In this document: piece after piece, positions 26,850-40,383 of the stretch
Numbering within the stretch: the stretch's first letter is position 1
Layout of the letters: each line of letters starts with the position of its first letter
NCBI GenBank assembly: GCA_963402885.1
Contig: OY727095.1
Span: 9,305,001 to 9,369,000 of the forward strand
DNA: 64,000 nucleotides
Direction: 5' to 3'
DNA from: Antedon bifida
Lineage: Eukaryota > Echinodermata > Crinoidea > Comatulida > Antedonidae
Notes under the pieces: generated by a model
Seen by the model: the letters and a program-made list of their open reading frames with translations, nothing else
Told to the model about the DNA's origin: nothing
Databases searched by the model: none
Made by a program: the position numbers and the translations under genes

Positions 26850-29386
26850 AATGAAGTGATGAAATGTATCAAACCGTTTTACGAGAAAAAATTAACACGT
26901 GTCTGTGATGTAGTCTTCTCATTTATTAAACGTATATATTTCTACTTCGTAGAACAGTTGCTAAGATAAAGGTTGTGTAATTTGAAATATTTATTAAAGG
27001 GCACCTCCGAGCTTTTGTTCTATTGTTATATAAAAAAATAGTGATATTGAAGATATTAAAATATATTGTTCGTGTCATTAATAATAGTCGCCTTAGCAAA
27101 ATAAAGCAATAAACCTAACTAATATTTGAATTTGGAATTATTTTCGTGCTAATAAAAATGCACAAACGACGTGCCATACTTCAATCGTGGCAGTGCGAAA
27201 ATGCAGCCATGCATTACGCACAGGATGCAGGCAGGAGGAGGCATGTGTTGATTGGGAACTCGTCGAGATAAACGTGTTTTTATCACCTACTTGACCGGGC
27301 CTAAATAGATATACGGATAAAACTGGTATGAATATTACTTATTTGAACGTTTTGAACTATTAATTAGTTATGCTATGTTTAATTTACCATAATTGAAAGA
27401 AGAGGTTGCAAATGAAATGATAATTGTTATGAAAATATTGAGAATTGGTTAAGATTAGGCCTAGGTAGGAAATGCCTCCAGTCAGCAGTAATTAAATTAG
27501 TTTAAAGGCCATCGAACCAACATGAACTTACCGCCGTCGGCTGGCGTTTCAACTGGTCTAAAGGCGGACACCAGTTCGGCCTAGCTAGTTTACCAGCATC
27601 TTTGTTACATAATATCGTAATTACTATTATTATTAGAATCATGGAAGAGATTTAGGCTAGACCTAGTCGGTCCTAGCTAGAGGAAGGCCTTTTATGATTT
27701 TTAACATTAAAGTTTTTGTTTACTTTTTACACAGATTGTATAGATACAAATAATAGGCCTATCGCAGCCATGTGTTTTTCTTTTTTTTTCTTTTTTTGTA
27801 GTCACTGTGTACATTCTGGAGGCTGATCGATTATTTAATATTTTGTTACACCAAATTGCCTCTAAAGTTAAAAAATCATGTTTTCACTTGTTAAAATGGC
27901 AAAATAAATGGTTAAATTCAACCAATTTGTCTATTTTTTTTCTTGAAATTACCGTTTTTCATTTTGTTTTTAAATCCAATTTTTCGTCAAAGTGAATAAC
28001 AGGGCTGAAAATTAACCTTTAAACCATAGTGGCCAGCAGGGCCAGTTGAAGTTGAAGGATGGTCGCCCTTATTAAAAATGGCTGGCCCTTATTAATTTTT
28101 TTTACATTTTTTTTTGTGTCCGAGGGGTGGGGGGGGGGGGGGCGGAATTTATCCCCACCCCTCCCAATTATATCATTTATTACTTTTGATAATTAAATTA
28201 CTCTCCCCAAAATCCCCCCTCCTCCCCTCCCCTCCCATACCCACATTCACACAATATTTTCCGTGGGGATCGTCATTGAAAAAAATCAAGCCAATTTTTT
28301 GTATGGCCTGGGTAGGCCTACATTGGGTTTCAGGAGCCTGGAGAATCCTGACCAACATGTCTTTAGCCTAGGCTAGGCCTAGCTTTTCTAGCCTAGCTTG
28401 TTGGCCTAGAAATCAGACAGAAAACTACCTGTATTTCATAAATTATACAATTCTAACATGCAATAGCCATTAACATATTGATAATAAGTTACAAAGTATC
28501 ATTTTAAAATAATTAAGAAAGATATTTAATCGTGTTTACATGTGTCACACATGCACGCACAATTGGGGAGAGCTACCTGAGAGAGCTTCTAGAAGATGAT
28601 GACGTCACACGTCAGCACGTGTTTTGAGGAGGATTTGAGTGACCAAAATTGGTTGGAACTTTTGAAGAAATAATCCATCAATGACATAATTAAAGCAACT
28701 AAGCTTTTTAAATAACAAACATTATATTTAGGCCTCCTATTAATGTTTCCTTTTAAAATTAAAAAAATTTTATAAACTCGTTCCATAAAAACACGCAGTA
28801 AGCATAAAAGGAACAATTATTGGTTGGGACATGACGTGCTTGCTGTAAAAGAGGTATTTCTATGACACCGTACTGGATGCACTATGAGGCGATGAAGTAA
28901 ACTCGCCCTTGAATGCAGGCAGGGGAATCCCCTTTTTTGGTACCTAACCTCGCACTGTGAGATGGAGCGCGATTAGTTGCTCTCCTTGAAGGTTGTTGAT
29001 AAGCACGATCGCGCTCGCGATCCTTAAAAACGAGGGACTGCCATTAGGCTTGTAGCTTATAACTTAGCTTATATATTATTAGCCTAGGCCTAGATTAGTT
29101 ATAAAAGGTAGGTGGATGCAGTTTCTGGAGGTCGCCAGACGGGTCGACCATCACAAAATTAATACTCGCCCTTACCAAATAAAGGTCGCCATTGGCGACC
29201 GGGCGACCGTTAATTTTCAGCCCTGGAATAACTATTATGCAACATTAAAATGGCATATTTAAAAAAAAAATTTAAGAATTATTTTTTCAGGGAACAAAAC
29301 AGCTTTGTAATGTTAGTCAATTCAGTAAGTCCCTGTAATTGACCCTGCTGACAGTATTACATCAGTTTTCTTTAATTTTGTAGAAA
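26850..29386. other. Intergenic region upstream of OAT
   Basis: It contains the protease 3' UTR (AATAAA at 27108-27113), a TAGGCCTA-rich stretch (27450-27780) and a 1.2-kb TIR element (28000-29225). OAT coding begins right after an AG acceptor at 29382-29383, so an untranslated first exon and the promoter must lie somewhere here, possibly before or inside the element. No other gene was seen. Confidence 0.6.
28000..29225. mobile_element. hAT-like non-autonomous element with CAGGGCTGAAAATTAAC ends
   Basis: The left end CAGGGCTGAAAATTAACC and right end GGTTAATTTTCAGCCCTG-like (GTTAATTTTCAGCCCTG, ending 29225) are inverted repeats. GAATAA sits immediately outside both ends (27994-27999 and 29226-29231). 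CAGGG termini are typical of hAT elements, though the visible duplication is 6 bp where 8 is usual. Further TGGCGACC-type short repeats and a poly-G run lie inside. No transposase was seen. Confidence 0.78.
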
Positions 29387-32300
29387 ATGTTCAGCAAACA
29401 TGTGATCAGAGGACAACAGTTTGTGAGCAAGCTGACCCGCGCTCAGAGCACAATAACACGTCCAGTTCCTGCGACAACTTCCCAGCAAGTGTTTGACAGA
29501 GAGGCCAAGTATGGTGCACATAATTACGGCCCTTTGCCCGTAGCAATTACCCGAACTAAAGGTAAACATTTCTATATTGTTTTACTTGTTTTGATTGATT
29601 TTTTATTACAATTTATTTTATGCACATAAATTAGTGAACACCTGTTTGCCTCATTTCCCCCATTATGCAAGTAGTGTTTTATGTTAATTGGTTTGTTTTT
29701 AGTACCAAATTGTGTGATACAAAAATGTGTACTTTTGATTGCAGATTTTGAATTTTTAAAATAATCATGGTTATTTCATTAAAAACTATACTCTAAGAAC
29801 CTCTTATGTTTTATAAAAATCTGAAATCAAGATAGTACATCGAATTTCATTTTCTTTAAAAAGGTCTGTGTTGGTTTTCCCCAACAATAGTGTGTGCAGG
29901 TTTGTCTTTGCAATGGTGTATGTGGCTTAGCCTAAGCAGTGGTGTATATGGCTTGACCTCAGTAGTAGTAGCCTTTTTCCAGAAATGCGGGTACAGCTTT
30001 GCCCCAGAAGTAGTGTATTTAGCTTAATGACCTCAGTAAGTAGTTGTGAGTGTAGCCTTTTTCCAGCAATGGGGAGTGCAGCTTTCCCTCAGTAGCCTTG
30101 TCCTTTGAATTTATATTACAGTAACAATACATTTTACCCATTTTGCCTTGACCGACAGGTGTACATGTATGGGACATAGACAACAAGCGTTATTATGACT
30201 TTCTGAGTGCTTATGGGGCTGTCAACCAGGGTCACTGTCACCCCAAGATTATAAATGCCCTGAAAGATCAGCTAGACATCATGGCGCTTACATCTCGGGC
30301 ATTTTACACGGATGTATTGGGCGAGTATGAAGAGTATATCACCAAGATGTTTGGTTATGACAAAGTACTGCCAATGAATACAGGTATTGAATACAGTAAC
30401 TCCTTATTTGGGACACCATTATTAATAATCATATAATAAAAAAACACTTTCCTGTGAAATGAACAAGCAAAAATATATGTTTTAACACTATGGGCAGCCG
30501 TAGGGAACCCAACAAAATGTCCTAATGGATTCATTCCTTAAATATGTAGTGTTTCTTTTTTTTTCATGAAACATTTTACAGAGTTTGGTTTTCTTAGTTT
30601 TAAATGGTTTTTCTTATATCATCTTACTGTACGTAATCTATTATTTACTAGAATGCAAAAAATGTCATTTTCTCGGATGATATCAAATGTTATATTATAC
30701 CTCTAACCAGGCAGTATCTGTATAATAGTAAAACCTTTCAAAACCTAGGCGTTGAAGGCGGTGAAACAGCCTGCAAACTGGCAAGACGATGGGGCTATGA
30801 TGTTAAGAAAGTACCAGCGAACAAGGCGAAGATTATTTTTGCTAATGACAATTTCTGGGGAAGAACTTTGGCAGCTGTTTCATCATCAACTGATCCTAGC
30901 TGCTACGAACGGTTTGGTCCATACATGCCTGGATTTGAACTGATACCATACAATGACCTAGCTGCACTTGAGGTACAGTAGGTTTACCGTCCCCTCCCCT
31001 CTTCTTCTACCACCCCCCTTTTTTGTCATACAATTAAATAAACACCCCAATTCTTGTTGTGAAAAACAGCTGTTTTACATCGGTATAGCAATGATTTAGG
31101 TCCAGTGAGATAGTATTATACAGTACATTATTTTAAAAAGTCATTTTCATTTAAATTCCATCGGGGAAATTAAAGTTTCTCTTTGCTTTGTAAAGTAAGC
31201 ATGCCAAGCTAAAGTGCCACTACTCCAGACACCTTTTCAAAGTTGTTGGACCTCTTCTTAACTACAAACTGAAATCGCCTATAGCAGATAGATTTACTAT
31301 CTGGGGAATTGGTCTATAAAACTTGTCAACTATACTATTATTAATGTATATTGCATGCTTGTTATATAAACGATATATTCAATTCTTTTAATTTAGAAAG
31401 CTTGCCAGGATCCGAATGTAGTTGCTTTCATGGTAGAACCTATCCAAGGAGAGGCAGGAGTTGTAGTTCCCCATGAAGGCTATCTGCAAGGAGTAAGAGA
31501 CATATGTACCAGACAGAATGTGAGTAGCCTTGGGAAAGAAAACAATGTAAAGGCATACATAGAACAACTTTGAAAAAGTAGCCTAACATTTGGAAGAAGC
31601 CCCTCATACTATAGGGAAACCCACATACATACCAATCCTTTAGTTACTCAATACATGCAGCCTACACAGTACATGAATAGAAAGATTTGCTTTTTTAAGA
31701 AAAAATGAAGATAGCACTCAATGTTGTGAATAAAAGGCATTACAGACAAGATATTAAATTGTACAAATATGATTAGTAAACAAAACACTTTGAAACTTTA
31801 GGTACTGTGGATCGCTGATGAAGTGCAGACTGGGCTTGCCAGAACTGGCAAGATGCTATGTGTTGATCATGAGAACGTTCGTCCAGATCTAGTTATCCTA
31901 GGAAAAGCATTATCAGGTGGTGTATATCCAGTAAGTATGTACCAAAAGCTTGTGCTGTGCACCAACCCATTCCCATACTAAATAAGAATATCAGGTGTGT
32001 GCTGAGGACTCAATTTGGTTTTAATAATCAGCCTCCAAAGGACATTATGACATGCATGTGAGGAGGATTTAAATTGGCTTTGAGATTTACCTCCAAACGA
32101 CAGTCATTTTTAGATACATGTGCTGAGGACTCAATTTGGTTTTAATAATCAGCCTCCAAAAAACATAATGACATGCATGTGAGGAGGATTCAAATTGGCT
32201 TAAAGATTGAGCCTCCAAAAGGCAATGAATAAATGAACCAATACAATTAATAAAGTAACAAAAGAAAAATGAACTATACATATACTGTACATTCAAATCA

Positions 32301-33841
32301 TGGCTAGTTATTTTTTGATTAAATAGCATAATTTGTTCTACAGGTGTCCGCAATCTTAGCAGATGATGAGGTGATGATGACAATTAAACCTGGAGAACAT
32401 GGCTCCACATATGGTGGAAATCCACTTGCCTGTAGGGTAGCCATCACAGCTTTAGAGGTATACACTTGAAACCTTATTACAGTTAAATTAATATACATAA
32501 AGATGTGTTTCAATGTAAATAGATATTTGATAGTGGAAAAGTAATTTTCAAAGAAAAGTAAATATTTTATTAACAAAGTAACCAATGGACCAGTCAACTG
32601 TGTGTTTAATTTATTAATATGTTTAACTGTGCATCTGATGTGACATTTTCTATTTCCACAGTTAAAATTGTCAATAGATAAAAAGGCAGTGTAAACAATG
32701 AATTTGATACATGGTCGAAAAAAAGCCTCTACACCAAATATTGGCTATTGATAGGAAAGACTAATTTACATACCCATTTCACAGTGTGTTCACTGCCTAT
32801 AGAAACATACAGTCAACCACGCCAAGCAGCTTTGCTCTGTGGTATCAAACTTAAGTAAACAACGTGCCCAGATGATAACAGTATAACTAATCAATATGGT
32901 TCGGCATAAGGCTTATTAAATAACCTACTTCCCTAGATTTCAGCCAAATAAAGCTCTGTCTACACTATCAAACTATTTTAACAAAAAAAGTGAGATGTGA
33001 CTAAATATGGTAGAGATATTCCCAAATATGGTAGTGATATGACATCATCATGTCCATATATGGACACATCAAATTGTTTTGTCACATATAGTGTGATAGT
33101 GTAGACAGAGCTTAACCCTTGAGGTTCGTCATGAGGCTTAGGTAACCAACATACCTAGATGTGAGATTAATAAACCAGCTTGGTTTAAGACTAAATATTT
33201 CTAACAAATATTTTGTACAGGTTTTGGTAGAAGAGGACTTGGCAAACAAAGCTGATAAACTTGGTGTTATTCTGCGTGAAGAACTCAGCAAATTGAATAA
33301 AGATATCGTGTCAGTTGTACGAGGGAAAGGCTTGATGAATGCCATTGTTATTAAAGATACAGCAGGTATGCAGTGATGTATCTAGGGAACTTAAGAGTGG
33401 GTGGTATATAAATAAAACTGTAATTTGAGGTACACAGAGGTGTTTTGGGTGGGTACTATGTTGAAATTATGCTGGGTGGATGACCATATAATAAGCTTTA
33501 GGGTGGTTGGAAGACTTTGAAGGTTGGTATCACCTCCACCAAAATTACAGTACATCCATGGCGTATGAAGTGCTTTTAAACAACTGATAAGCAACAATAA
33601 TTCTTGCCTTGCTGGAATGTTGTCTGGATCTTACATAATATCAATAATATATTCTTATATTATTTTTTCTTTCACAGATTACAATGCATGGAAGGTGTGT
33701 CTCAAACTGCGTGACAACGGCCTGCTTGCGAAACCGACGCACGACCACATCATACGCTTCACTCCACCGCTTACCATGACGGAAGAACAGATGAGAGAAT
33801 GCACTGATATTATTAAAAACACAATCATGAGTTTCCAATAA
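29387..33841 (+). CDS. OAT: Ornithine aminotransferase, mitochondrial
   Basis: Eight exons join in frame: 29387-29561, 30159-30383, 30749-30972, 31397-31519, 31802-31930, 32344-32457, 33221-33365 and 33678-33841, giving 432 residues (human OAT 439). The enzyme is a class III PLP aminotransferase converting ornithine and 2-oxoglutarate to glutamate-semialdehyde and glutamate in the mitochondrial matrix. The basic, hydroxylated N-terminus ([20 protein letters not shown]) fits a targeting peptide. Family blocks run throughout: [71 protein letters not shown], Asp255 in [13 protein letters not shown], the PLP-binding Lys284 in [33 protein letters not shown] and [11 protein letters not shown]. Nothing is missing. 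An untranslated first exon is likely because the ATG follows an acceptor by four bases. Confidence 0.98.
31998..32219. repeat. Two tandem ~121-bp repeats in an OAT intron
   Basis: GTGCTGAGGACTCAATTTGG occurs at about 31999 and 32120, each followed by TAATCAGCCTCCAAA, ACATGCATGTGAGGAGGATT and related blocks. Confidence 0.75.
32949..33114. mobile_element. MITE, AAGCTCTGTCTACAC family, copy 2
   Basis: AAGCTCTGTCTACACTATCA at the left and TGATAGTGTAGACAGAGCTT at the right are perfect inverses, and TA lies at both edges. This is the best-preserved copy; it lies in the OAT intron before exon 7. Confidence 0.85.
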
Positions 33842-36273
33842 ATTCAGAAAATATTTTAGTTATATTGCAGTGAAACAAGCCTGAAATATTATAATTAATT
33901 TTTAATGTCTCTAGCTCATGATGTACAGTATCTCCAGTCAATTGAGTCCTCAGCGTTACTTCTACTACTATCATAGGCATCATAATCAGATAATCATTGC
34001 TATTATCAGGCCTACAAAATTGTTATATTGCTCTAACCTAATTCAACCAGGGAAGAGTGAGTGTAATTTCAGTCTTCCCTGATCCAACCAACTATTTTTT
34101 TAAATTGTGCTTGTGCAACATAACATCTTTTAATCACATTATCAACCACCATACCTTGGCATCACATTGATCATTTATATATATTATTAGTATAGTGTAA
34201 AAGCAATAACAATGACATGCATACTAAAATGTGTTTGTTTATTAGATTTGGTGCAATTCAATCAATAATTCCCATAATACTAATTACCACAGCTCTTGTT
34301 ACATTGGTGATAAAAACTGTTTAAAATAATAATTTATGTAGTAGAAAAAAATTAATTGCAACAATAATTATACAGTAATTTTGGTATGGAATACCTTGTA
34401 AGTATTAATGTTTGTTACCGCATGGTATTCTGTATATATTTCTCTGTATTATATATTTATAATAGACAGTACTGTATTTAAATTCAATGCAGCTTTTAAC
34501 ACTTCATTCCATGTCAATAATTTATTGAATCATAACAATTGTATACAGTTTTCCTGAATCATATTCAGAATCAATATATTTAACAGTTGAATCAATTTAG
34601 ATTGAATTTAATCAATTTAGATTTAATTTAATCAATTTAGATTGAATTTAATTAATTTAGATTGAAGTTAATCAATTTAGATTGCATTTCAATAATAATG
34701 TGCACTTTAATAATGCCATGCATTGCTGCTATAACAATAATGTATTAAATCATTAAAATAAATTATATAATGTTCAACTCTTTGGTTCTCTTGAATCAAA
34801 ACAAATTATTTACAATAATTTTCCTGAAATAGGAAATTTTGGAGCCATAAAGTAATATTATTTTGGGTTTTTTTTCACACAATATCTTTGTTTATTAAAC
34901 AGTTAATGTCATGTATCTTTGGGTTCATAAAATGTAATAATTGTGGTAAAATTTGAATGATCATGTTTAATAAAAAATGTGTTACTACAAAACTACATAT
35001 GCCACTCTAAAATTAATATAATACAGTTATTTTATTTATTACTGTCAAAATTTAGCATAGAATGTGTTGATTGATATATTTAAAAATAGTGACGTGATGA
35101 TACTTAATGCATTAATTGGTTATCTAGACAACAGTGGTTATACACTATAAATAATATAGTTCTTTTTTTTATAAAGTTTTCGTTACCTCTGCCCCTAAAC
35201 GCCATTTGTTGTCTTCTCAACATTAATTCTTCAGGGTTGTTTTACTATTTATTTACTTAATTAGGGTGTTGCCTTTGACTTTTACTCTAATAAAATACTG
35301 AATCATAGATAGAAAATGTACAATTTATTGCTTTATATGTTTCCATTTGTCAACTTTTGTTTGTATGGTATTTTTAGTTGTCAATCATAAAAGAATTGAT
35401 AAATCACTATTGCAATATATCGAATTTTCAGTTATATTGATTGGTGTGTATTTGTATTACCATACTACTGTACTGTTGTACATTTAAATTTATCATTCAT
35501 CATCTCCTTGTGTGATAGCTTGGAAAAACAAAACAGCGCCATCTATAGGGTGTCGGGAATAATAAAAACAAGAAAAGAACGACAGCAATAATCTCAAGAA
35601 ACTAAGCGTGTAAAAACCTATATTATTTCATGTTTATGTAATGAAATTGTGCATTTAAATATGACTGTAAGTATCTTTAATATTTAAAGGACATACATGT
35701 ACTAATATAATCGTGTAAGATGTACTATATTATCATTTTTAAACAACCTTTGTGGGCACTTCCTTGTTACCTCTCGACTACGGGTGCAAGCAATGCGAAA
35801 AACACAATTAGCCTAGCCAGCCTAGCCTACACAACAGGAGGCTTAGCCTATCTATACGAGAAACTAAACATATAGGGCCTAGCTAGAACTTGTAATGGAT
35901 ATAACTTATTATTCTGTATTGGTTTATTTCATTAGTTAAAACAAATTAACCTGAGAATGTTTATTGGCATTTTGTAACTAACAGTTCATGTTTCAATAAA
36001 CTGTTTTGGATGTTTTATAGTACATTTATTATATTAATTAAGGGCCTAGGCCTAGACTAGCCTAATATTGATTATATTAATATATAACATAATATTATTA
36101 ACCATTTTTTCTTTGTTAGAGTATAAGTGATCATCAATTCTAATTGGAAAATTCAGGAAAAGCTACAGTAGTAGTATGCAACAATTCTGAATAGTAATAA
36201 CTAATATCTACACAACTTTCGCCATTATTAATAATTCTTAAATAAACGTAAACAATAAAGAAGATATTGCATC
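33842..36273. other. Intergenic region between OAT and TMEM127
   Basis: Very AT-rich. It starts with the OAT 3' UTR and holds a small tandem repeat (34588-34688). The 35500-36273 part, less AT-biased around 35750-35900 and with TAGGCCTA motifs, is where the TMEM127 promoter and a possible untranslated exon should lie (AG at about 36119). No coding exon was seen. Confidence 0.55.
34588..34688. repeat. Tandem repeat, ~22-bp unit, ATCAATTTAGATTGAATTTA
   Basis: Five adjacent units of ATCAATTTAGATTGAATTTA with one or two differences each. Confidence 0.8.
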
Positions 36274-38929
36274 ATGACAAGCAGTAATAGCAACAACACG
36301 ACTTCAGCAAACACGGTGACCACCTCTTCATCGAGCTCTGGCAGGTCAAGTCGTAGACATCGTAGAAGACATCGTCATCACAGACATCGACGTAGCAGGC
36401 AAATCAGACCAAAGACAACTGAACGAAACCTTGTAGCCGCAATCATGGGCATGGTTGTTATCGCGTTCTTAATCGCTGCGCTGGCGGAGCAGAAATGGTT
36501 CAGTCTTCATGGCGGTAAATGTGACAAGGAGTATATTGGAGCATATGAATTCCTCACACCACATGTTGAAAATACCCCTTGTAAGTTTATATTGTTTTTA
36601 GATTAACATTTTTTTTAATGTTCATTTTTAAATTTATTAAATATTGAATATTGATGATAATGGGACAAAAAAAGTACATGCTACAGTACACTGCAGCCTG
36701 CAAGGTAACTTTGGATTGGTTACAGCCACAATAGGTAAAACAGGTTTACAGTACATTTTAAATACAATACAAACAATAGCTGTTTTAAGCAAACATGAAC
36801 TCAATGTTAAATGTGAAATTTTAGTTGATGCCAACATGACATGCACTGTACGATCTCCCCCAATATAACATTTCTGACAATTTAAAACATATTCAGATTA
36901 TATTCAACCTTTTACTGTAGTTGTTTTCAACTTTACTTTGACATCATAAAGCATTAGTAGGGATGTACAGTACCAGTACCCACCTTTTGACATCTAAAAT
37001 AATATTATGAACTACTTTTTTTGATACAGTACATTATTATTATTATTTTTAATTAGCACTCCCGTTTAAAAATCCTGGATCTGCCCTTGTCATAAGATAA
37101 GATAAAAACAAATTAACAGAATGTGCATCGTCACATCCTACGTGAACAATTCCCACAAATATTATTTAAGTAATGTCATAATCTGTTCAAGCATCACAAA
37201 TGTTCACTCTACTTTTGTACTGTAAGTAAACATAGAAACTATTATGCTAAATTGTTTGTGGTGCATTATGCTTTGTACTACTATGCAAAATATTCTCCTC
37301 AAAATACAAACAAGATTATTCATGCATGTCTAAAAAAAAGTGCACTATTATGTCTACACCCTTTGGAAAGGTGACAATTGTTTTTTAAATGCAGTTACCA
37401 TTGACACATTTACAGTAGCCATGGGAATTTTCAATATTCCTTCATAAACTAGACATTTGACTCTCTTCATGTACCATGTAATAATACATTCTAACAATAT
37501 AATACAGTATTTACTGTACTACTGTAAATAAAGATGTATTCTTTTTTATGTACCGGTAATTCATATGTTTAAATAAGTACCATTGATGATTGTATTTAAA
37601 TAATTGAACTTAAATTAAAATGAAACACAATGGGGTGTTGTGTAAACGTCATGATTTTTTTTCTAGTTTTTAATGATTGCTTTAACAGAAGCAGCAGTGT
37701 GAAATTACACAGAAACAAATCATGATTCAATAAAACCTTCTTTAATCATATCTATATTTAAGGTTAAAAAAACCAAAAAACATGACATTTATTCTTACAA
37801 AAATAGTATGGATGTACAGTTTTCATAATATACAGTATGTGTGTGGGACTGTGTGTGTGTTTTGAAATCCTTAATAACTCTGGTCTGTTTTATTTCAGCC
37901 ATGGAATATTGTATCACCTCTCAGGTTGTCACAATAATGAGAATTAACATCAGTTTCATCTTCCTGTCTATCATCAGTAGTTTAATCGCATTTTTCCTTG
38001 ATACGCTCGGTCCGATGAAACACGTCATAAAGACAATACGGAGACACTCGGTTGGAAATATAGTAACAGGTAGGCCCTCTCATGATCATTTTATTTCATA
38101 TGGTTAGTGTATGTTGACTACAATATGTTTTTCAATCCATGTGCCATTTTTTTATGTTGCATTGTGGGATTTATTGGCAAAACATGTCCATGTTGGTACA
38201 GTATGTTCTAAGTAATTCAAAATTGTTCTAAAAACTTTTTTTGTTTTTTGTTTTTTTTTTCATACGCATCCAACAGTGAGCACAAACTCGCCAAAAACTA
38301 TGGATAAACTATTTTATAATTTATCATGCTTATAAACTAAGTCTCATTTGAAGCTTAGGGAGTGGAGTTGGAAGAGTCGTGAGTTACAATTCTGGCACTA
38401 GGTCAGGATTGAACCTTGGGATTGGAAGGCAAGCATTAAGCTACAGCTCCATTACTTTGATTTAGAGTTACTTCAATTTAGGATTTGAATGTTTATAATA
38501 ACAAAATTATTATCATTATTATTCAAAATTTATTATATTTTAAATTGTCCACAGTACATAAATTAATATAATCTCATCAACTGTATAATAATAAAAGTAA
38601 TTAATTAATTTTTTTTAGTTCTGTTGTGTGTAACCATCTGCGGATTCTGTTACTGGGTAACAACACTTATGGAAAAAGTTTTGAACAGCTACAAGTTAGC
38701 CGAAGGAAGTAAAGTATCGGTATCATACGACGTCGGCTTTTATCTCGTGGCTGGAGCCGGTTCCCTGTCTGTCATCATCTCGGCAACTAACCTCTTACGG
38801 CGGTACTCAGCATATGAAGTCGTCCCACGGGAGCGACTGATGGATGATTGGGATAACTTTCTGGAGGCAGAGTTACGAAGTGCTCCTCAACTTACAGAGA
38901 TGCCTCCACCACCCGCTTACACCCCTTAG
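36274..38929 (+). CDS. TMEM127: Transmembrane protein 127
   Basis: Three exons join in frame: 36274-36580, 37899-38069 and 38619-38929, giving 262 residues. Four hydrophobic segments can be seen: about 55-72 (IMGMVVIAFLIAALAE), about 115-135 (ISFIFLSIISSLIAFFLD), about 160-178 (LLCVTICGFCYWVTTLM) and about 197-220 (FYLVAGAGSLSVIISATNLL). LHGGKC, the DTLGP turn and the tail PPPPAYTP agree with vertebrate TMEM127, an endosomal/lysosomal protein that restrains mTORC1 and brings NEDD4 to RET through its PPxY-type tail; PPAYTP is the visible adaptor motif. The N-terminus is longer than in human and consists of Ser/Thr/Asn repeats followed by an Arg/His cluster (residues about 23-43). A 5' untranslated exon is possible. 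Confidence 0.92.
38355..38451 (-). repeat. tRNA-derived SINE fragment
   Basis: On the - strand, GGAGCTGTAGCTTAATGCTT resembles an A box and CCAAGGTTCAATCCTGACC a B box. It is similar to 45301-45408 and 48200-48310, so it is a dispersed repeat and not a functional tRNA gene. Confidence 0.6.
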
Positions 38930-39257
38930 CAACATTTCAGTGAAACCCAACACTGATGTATTCAATATTAAATTATACTGCATAGAAAAGATTTATTTTT
39001 AATATTATTTTATAATATAATAACTAAATTGAAGAGTGGAAAGACAATCAGGGGTCTGTCTGTTACTTTTAACAATTTGAATGCATTTTCATATGCAAAA
39101 ATTTATTTGTCTTTCATTATCGTTCAAATATTGATAGAATTTTAGAAAAATTCTAGAATTTTTATTTTACCCAGAGTTAAAAAAAATGGCCTTTTCTGTT
39201 TAATTTTAAAATTCATTGAACATTGGTTAAACCTATACTGTATAACGCTCATTTTTT

Positions 39258-39900
39258 AGTCCAGTACATAGAGTGTTCATGTTTGAGTTCAGTACATAGA
39301 GTGTTCATGTTTGAGTTCAGTACATAGAGTGCTCATAGTTCAGTACATAGAGTGCTCATGTTTGAGTTCAATACATAGAGTGCTCATGTTTGAGTTCAAT
39401 ACATAGAGTGTTCATGTTTGAGTTCAATACATAGAGTGCTCATGTTTGAGTTCAATACATAGAGTGCTCATGTTTGAGTTCAATACATAGTACTCATGTT
39501 TGAGTTCAGTACATAGAGTGCTCATGTTTGAGTTCAATACATAGAGTGCTCATGTTTGAGTTCAATACATAGAGTGCTCATGTTTGAGTTCAATACATAG
39601 AGTGCTCATGTTTGAGTCCAGTACATAGAGTGCTCATGTTTGAGTTCAGTACATAGAGTGCTCATGTTTGAGTTCAGTACATAGAGTGCTCATGTTTGAG
39701 TTCAGTACATAGAGTGCTCATAGTTCAGTACATAGAGTGCTCATAGTTCAGTACATAGAGTGCTCATGTCTGAGTTTAGTACATAGAGTGCTCATAGTTC
39801 AGTACATAGAGTGCTCATGTCTGAGTTTAGTACATAGAGTGCTCATAGTTCAGTACATAGAGTGCTCATGTCTGAGTTTAGTACATAGAGTGCTCATGTT
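39258..39900. repeat. Minisatellite, ~28-bp unit, GTTCAGTACATAGAGTGCTC
   Basis: More than twenty units of GTTCAGTACATAGAGTGCTC with a TGTTTGA tail follow each other. Variants use AATACATAG or GTCTGAGTTTAG, and a shorter ~20-bp unit lacks the tail. A block of short plus long units repeats three times near 39740-39890 as a higher-order pattern. The 84-residue frame across it is a by-product of the repeat. Confidence 0.93.
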
Positions 39901-40383
39901 TTTGTTTAATTCTAGAAGTGTTCATGTTTCAGTTCAGTTACTTGAAGAGGTCATTTTTTACTTAAGTTACTTAACGCTTAGTATATGTTGAGTTCAGTTG
40001 GAGCGCTTACTGTATGTTTGAGTTCAGTTACTTTAAACACTTTCAGTATGTTTGAGTTCAGTTACCCGGAGCACAACCGAGTTGCTTGCAAGCGGGTAAG
40101 CTGGCATGAAAACTCTTGAGCCTTGTAAGTTTGAGTCATGATTCTTAGCCTTGTTAGAAATAATCACAGCAGATATTGTATTGTTTTTTGTTTTGAGACA
40201 ATGTTGTAGGGAGGGGGAGAGGGTGGGCATGTTGTCTAATGTTAAAAATTTGATTCTTTTTTCATAAAAATGATTATCTTTAAACAATTTTTTTTATTTA
40301 TATTTTTAGATGAGGATGCAATAGTAATTTTGCTGAATGTTCTAATTCATGTTGTGTGTATATGTGACTTGTAGATACTTGTA

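Noticed and set aside
36274..36606. 110-residue single-exon gene ending at 36604
   Set aside because: It is TMEM127 exon 1 reading through its GTAAGT donor at 36581; the spliced form restores the conserved protein.
39737..39991. Open frame with repeated VQYIECSCLSLVHR-type blocks
   Set aside because: It is translation of a minisatellite whose unit length keeps the frame open; no start context or homologue.
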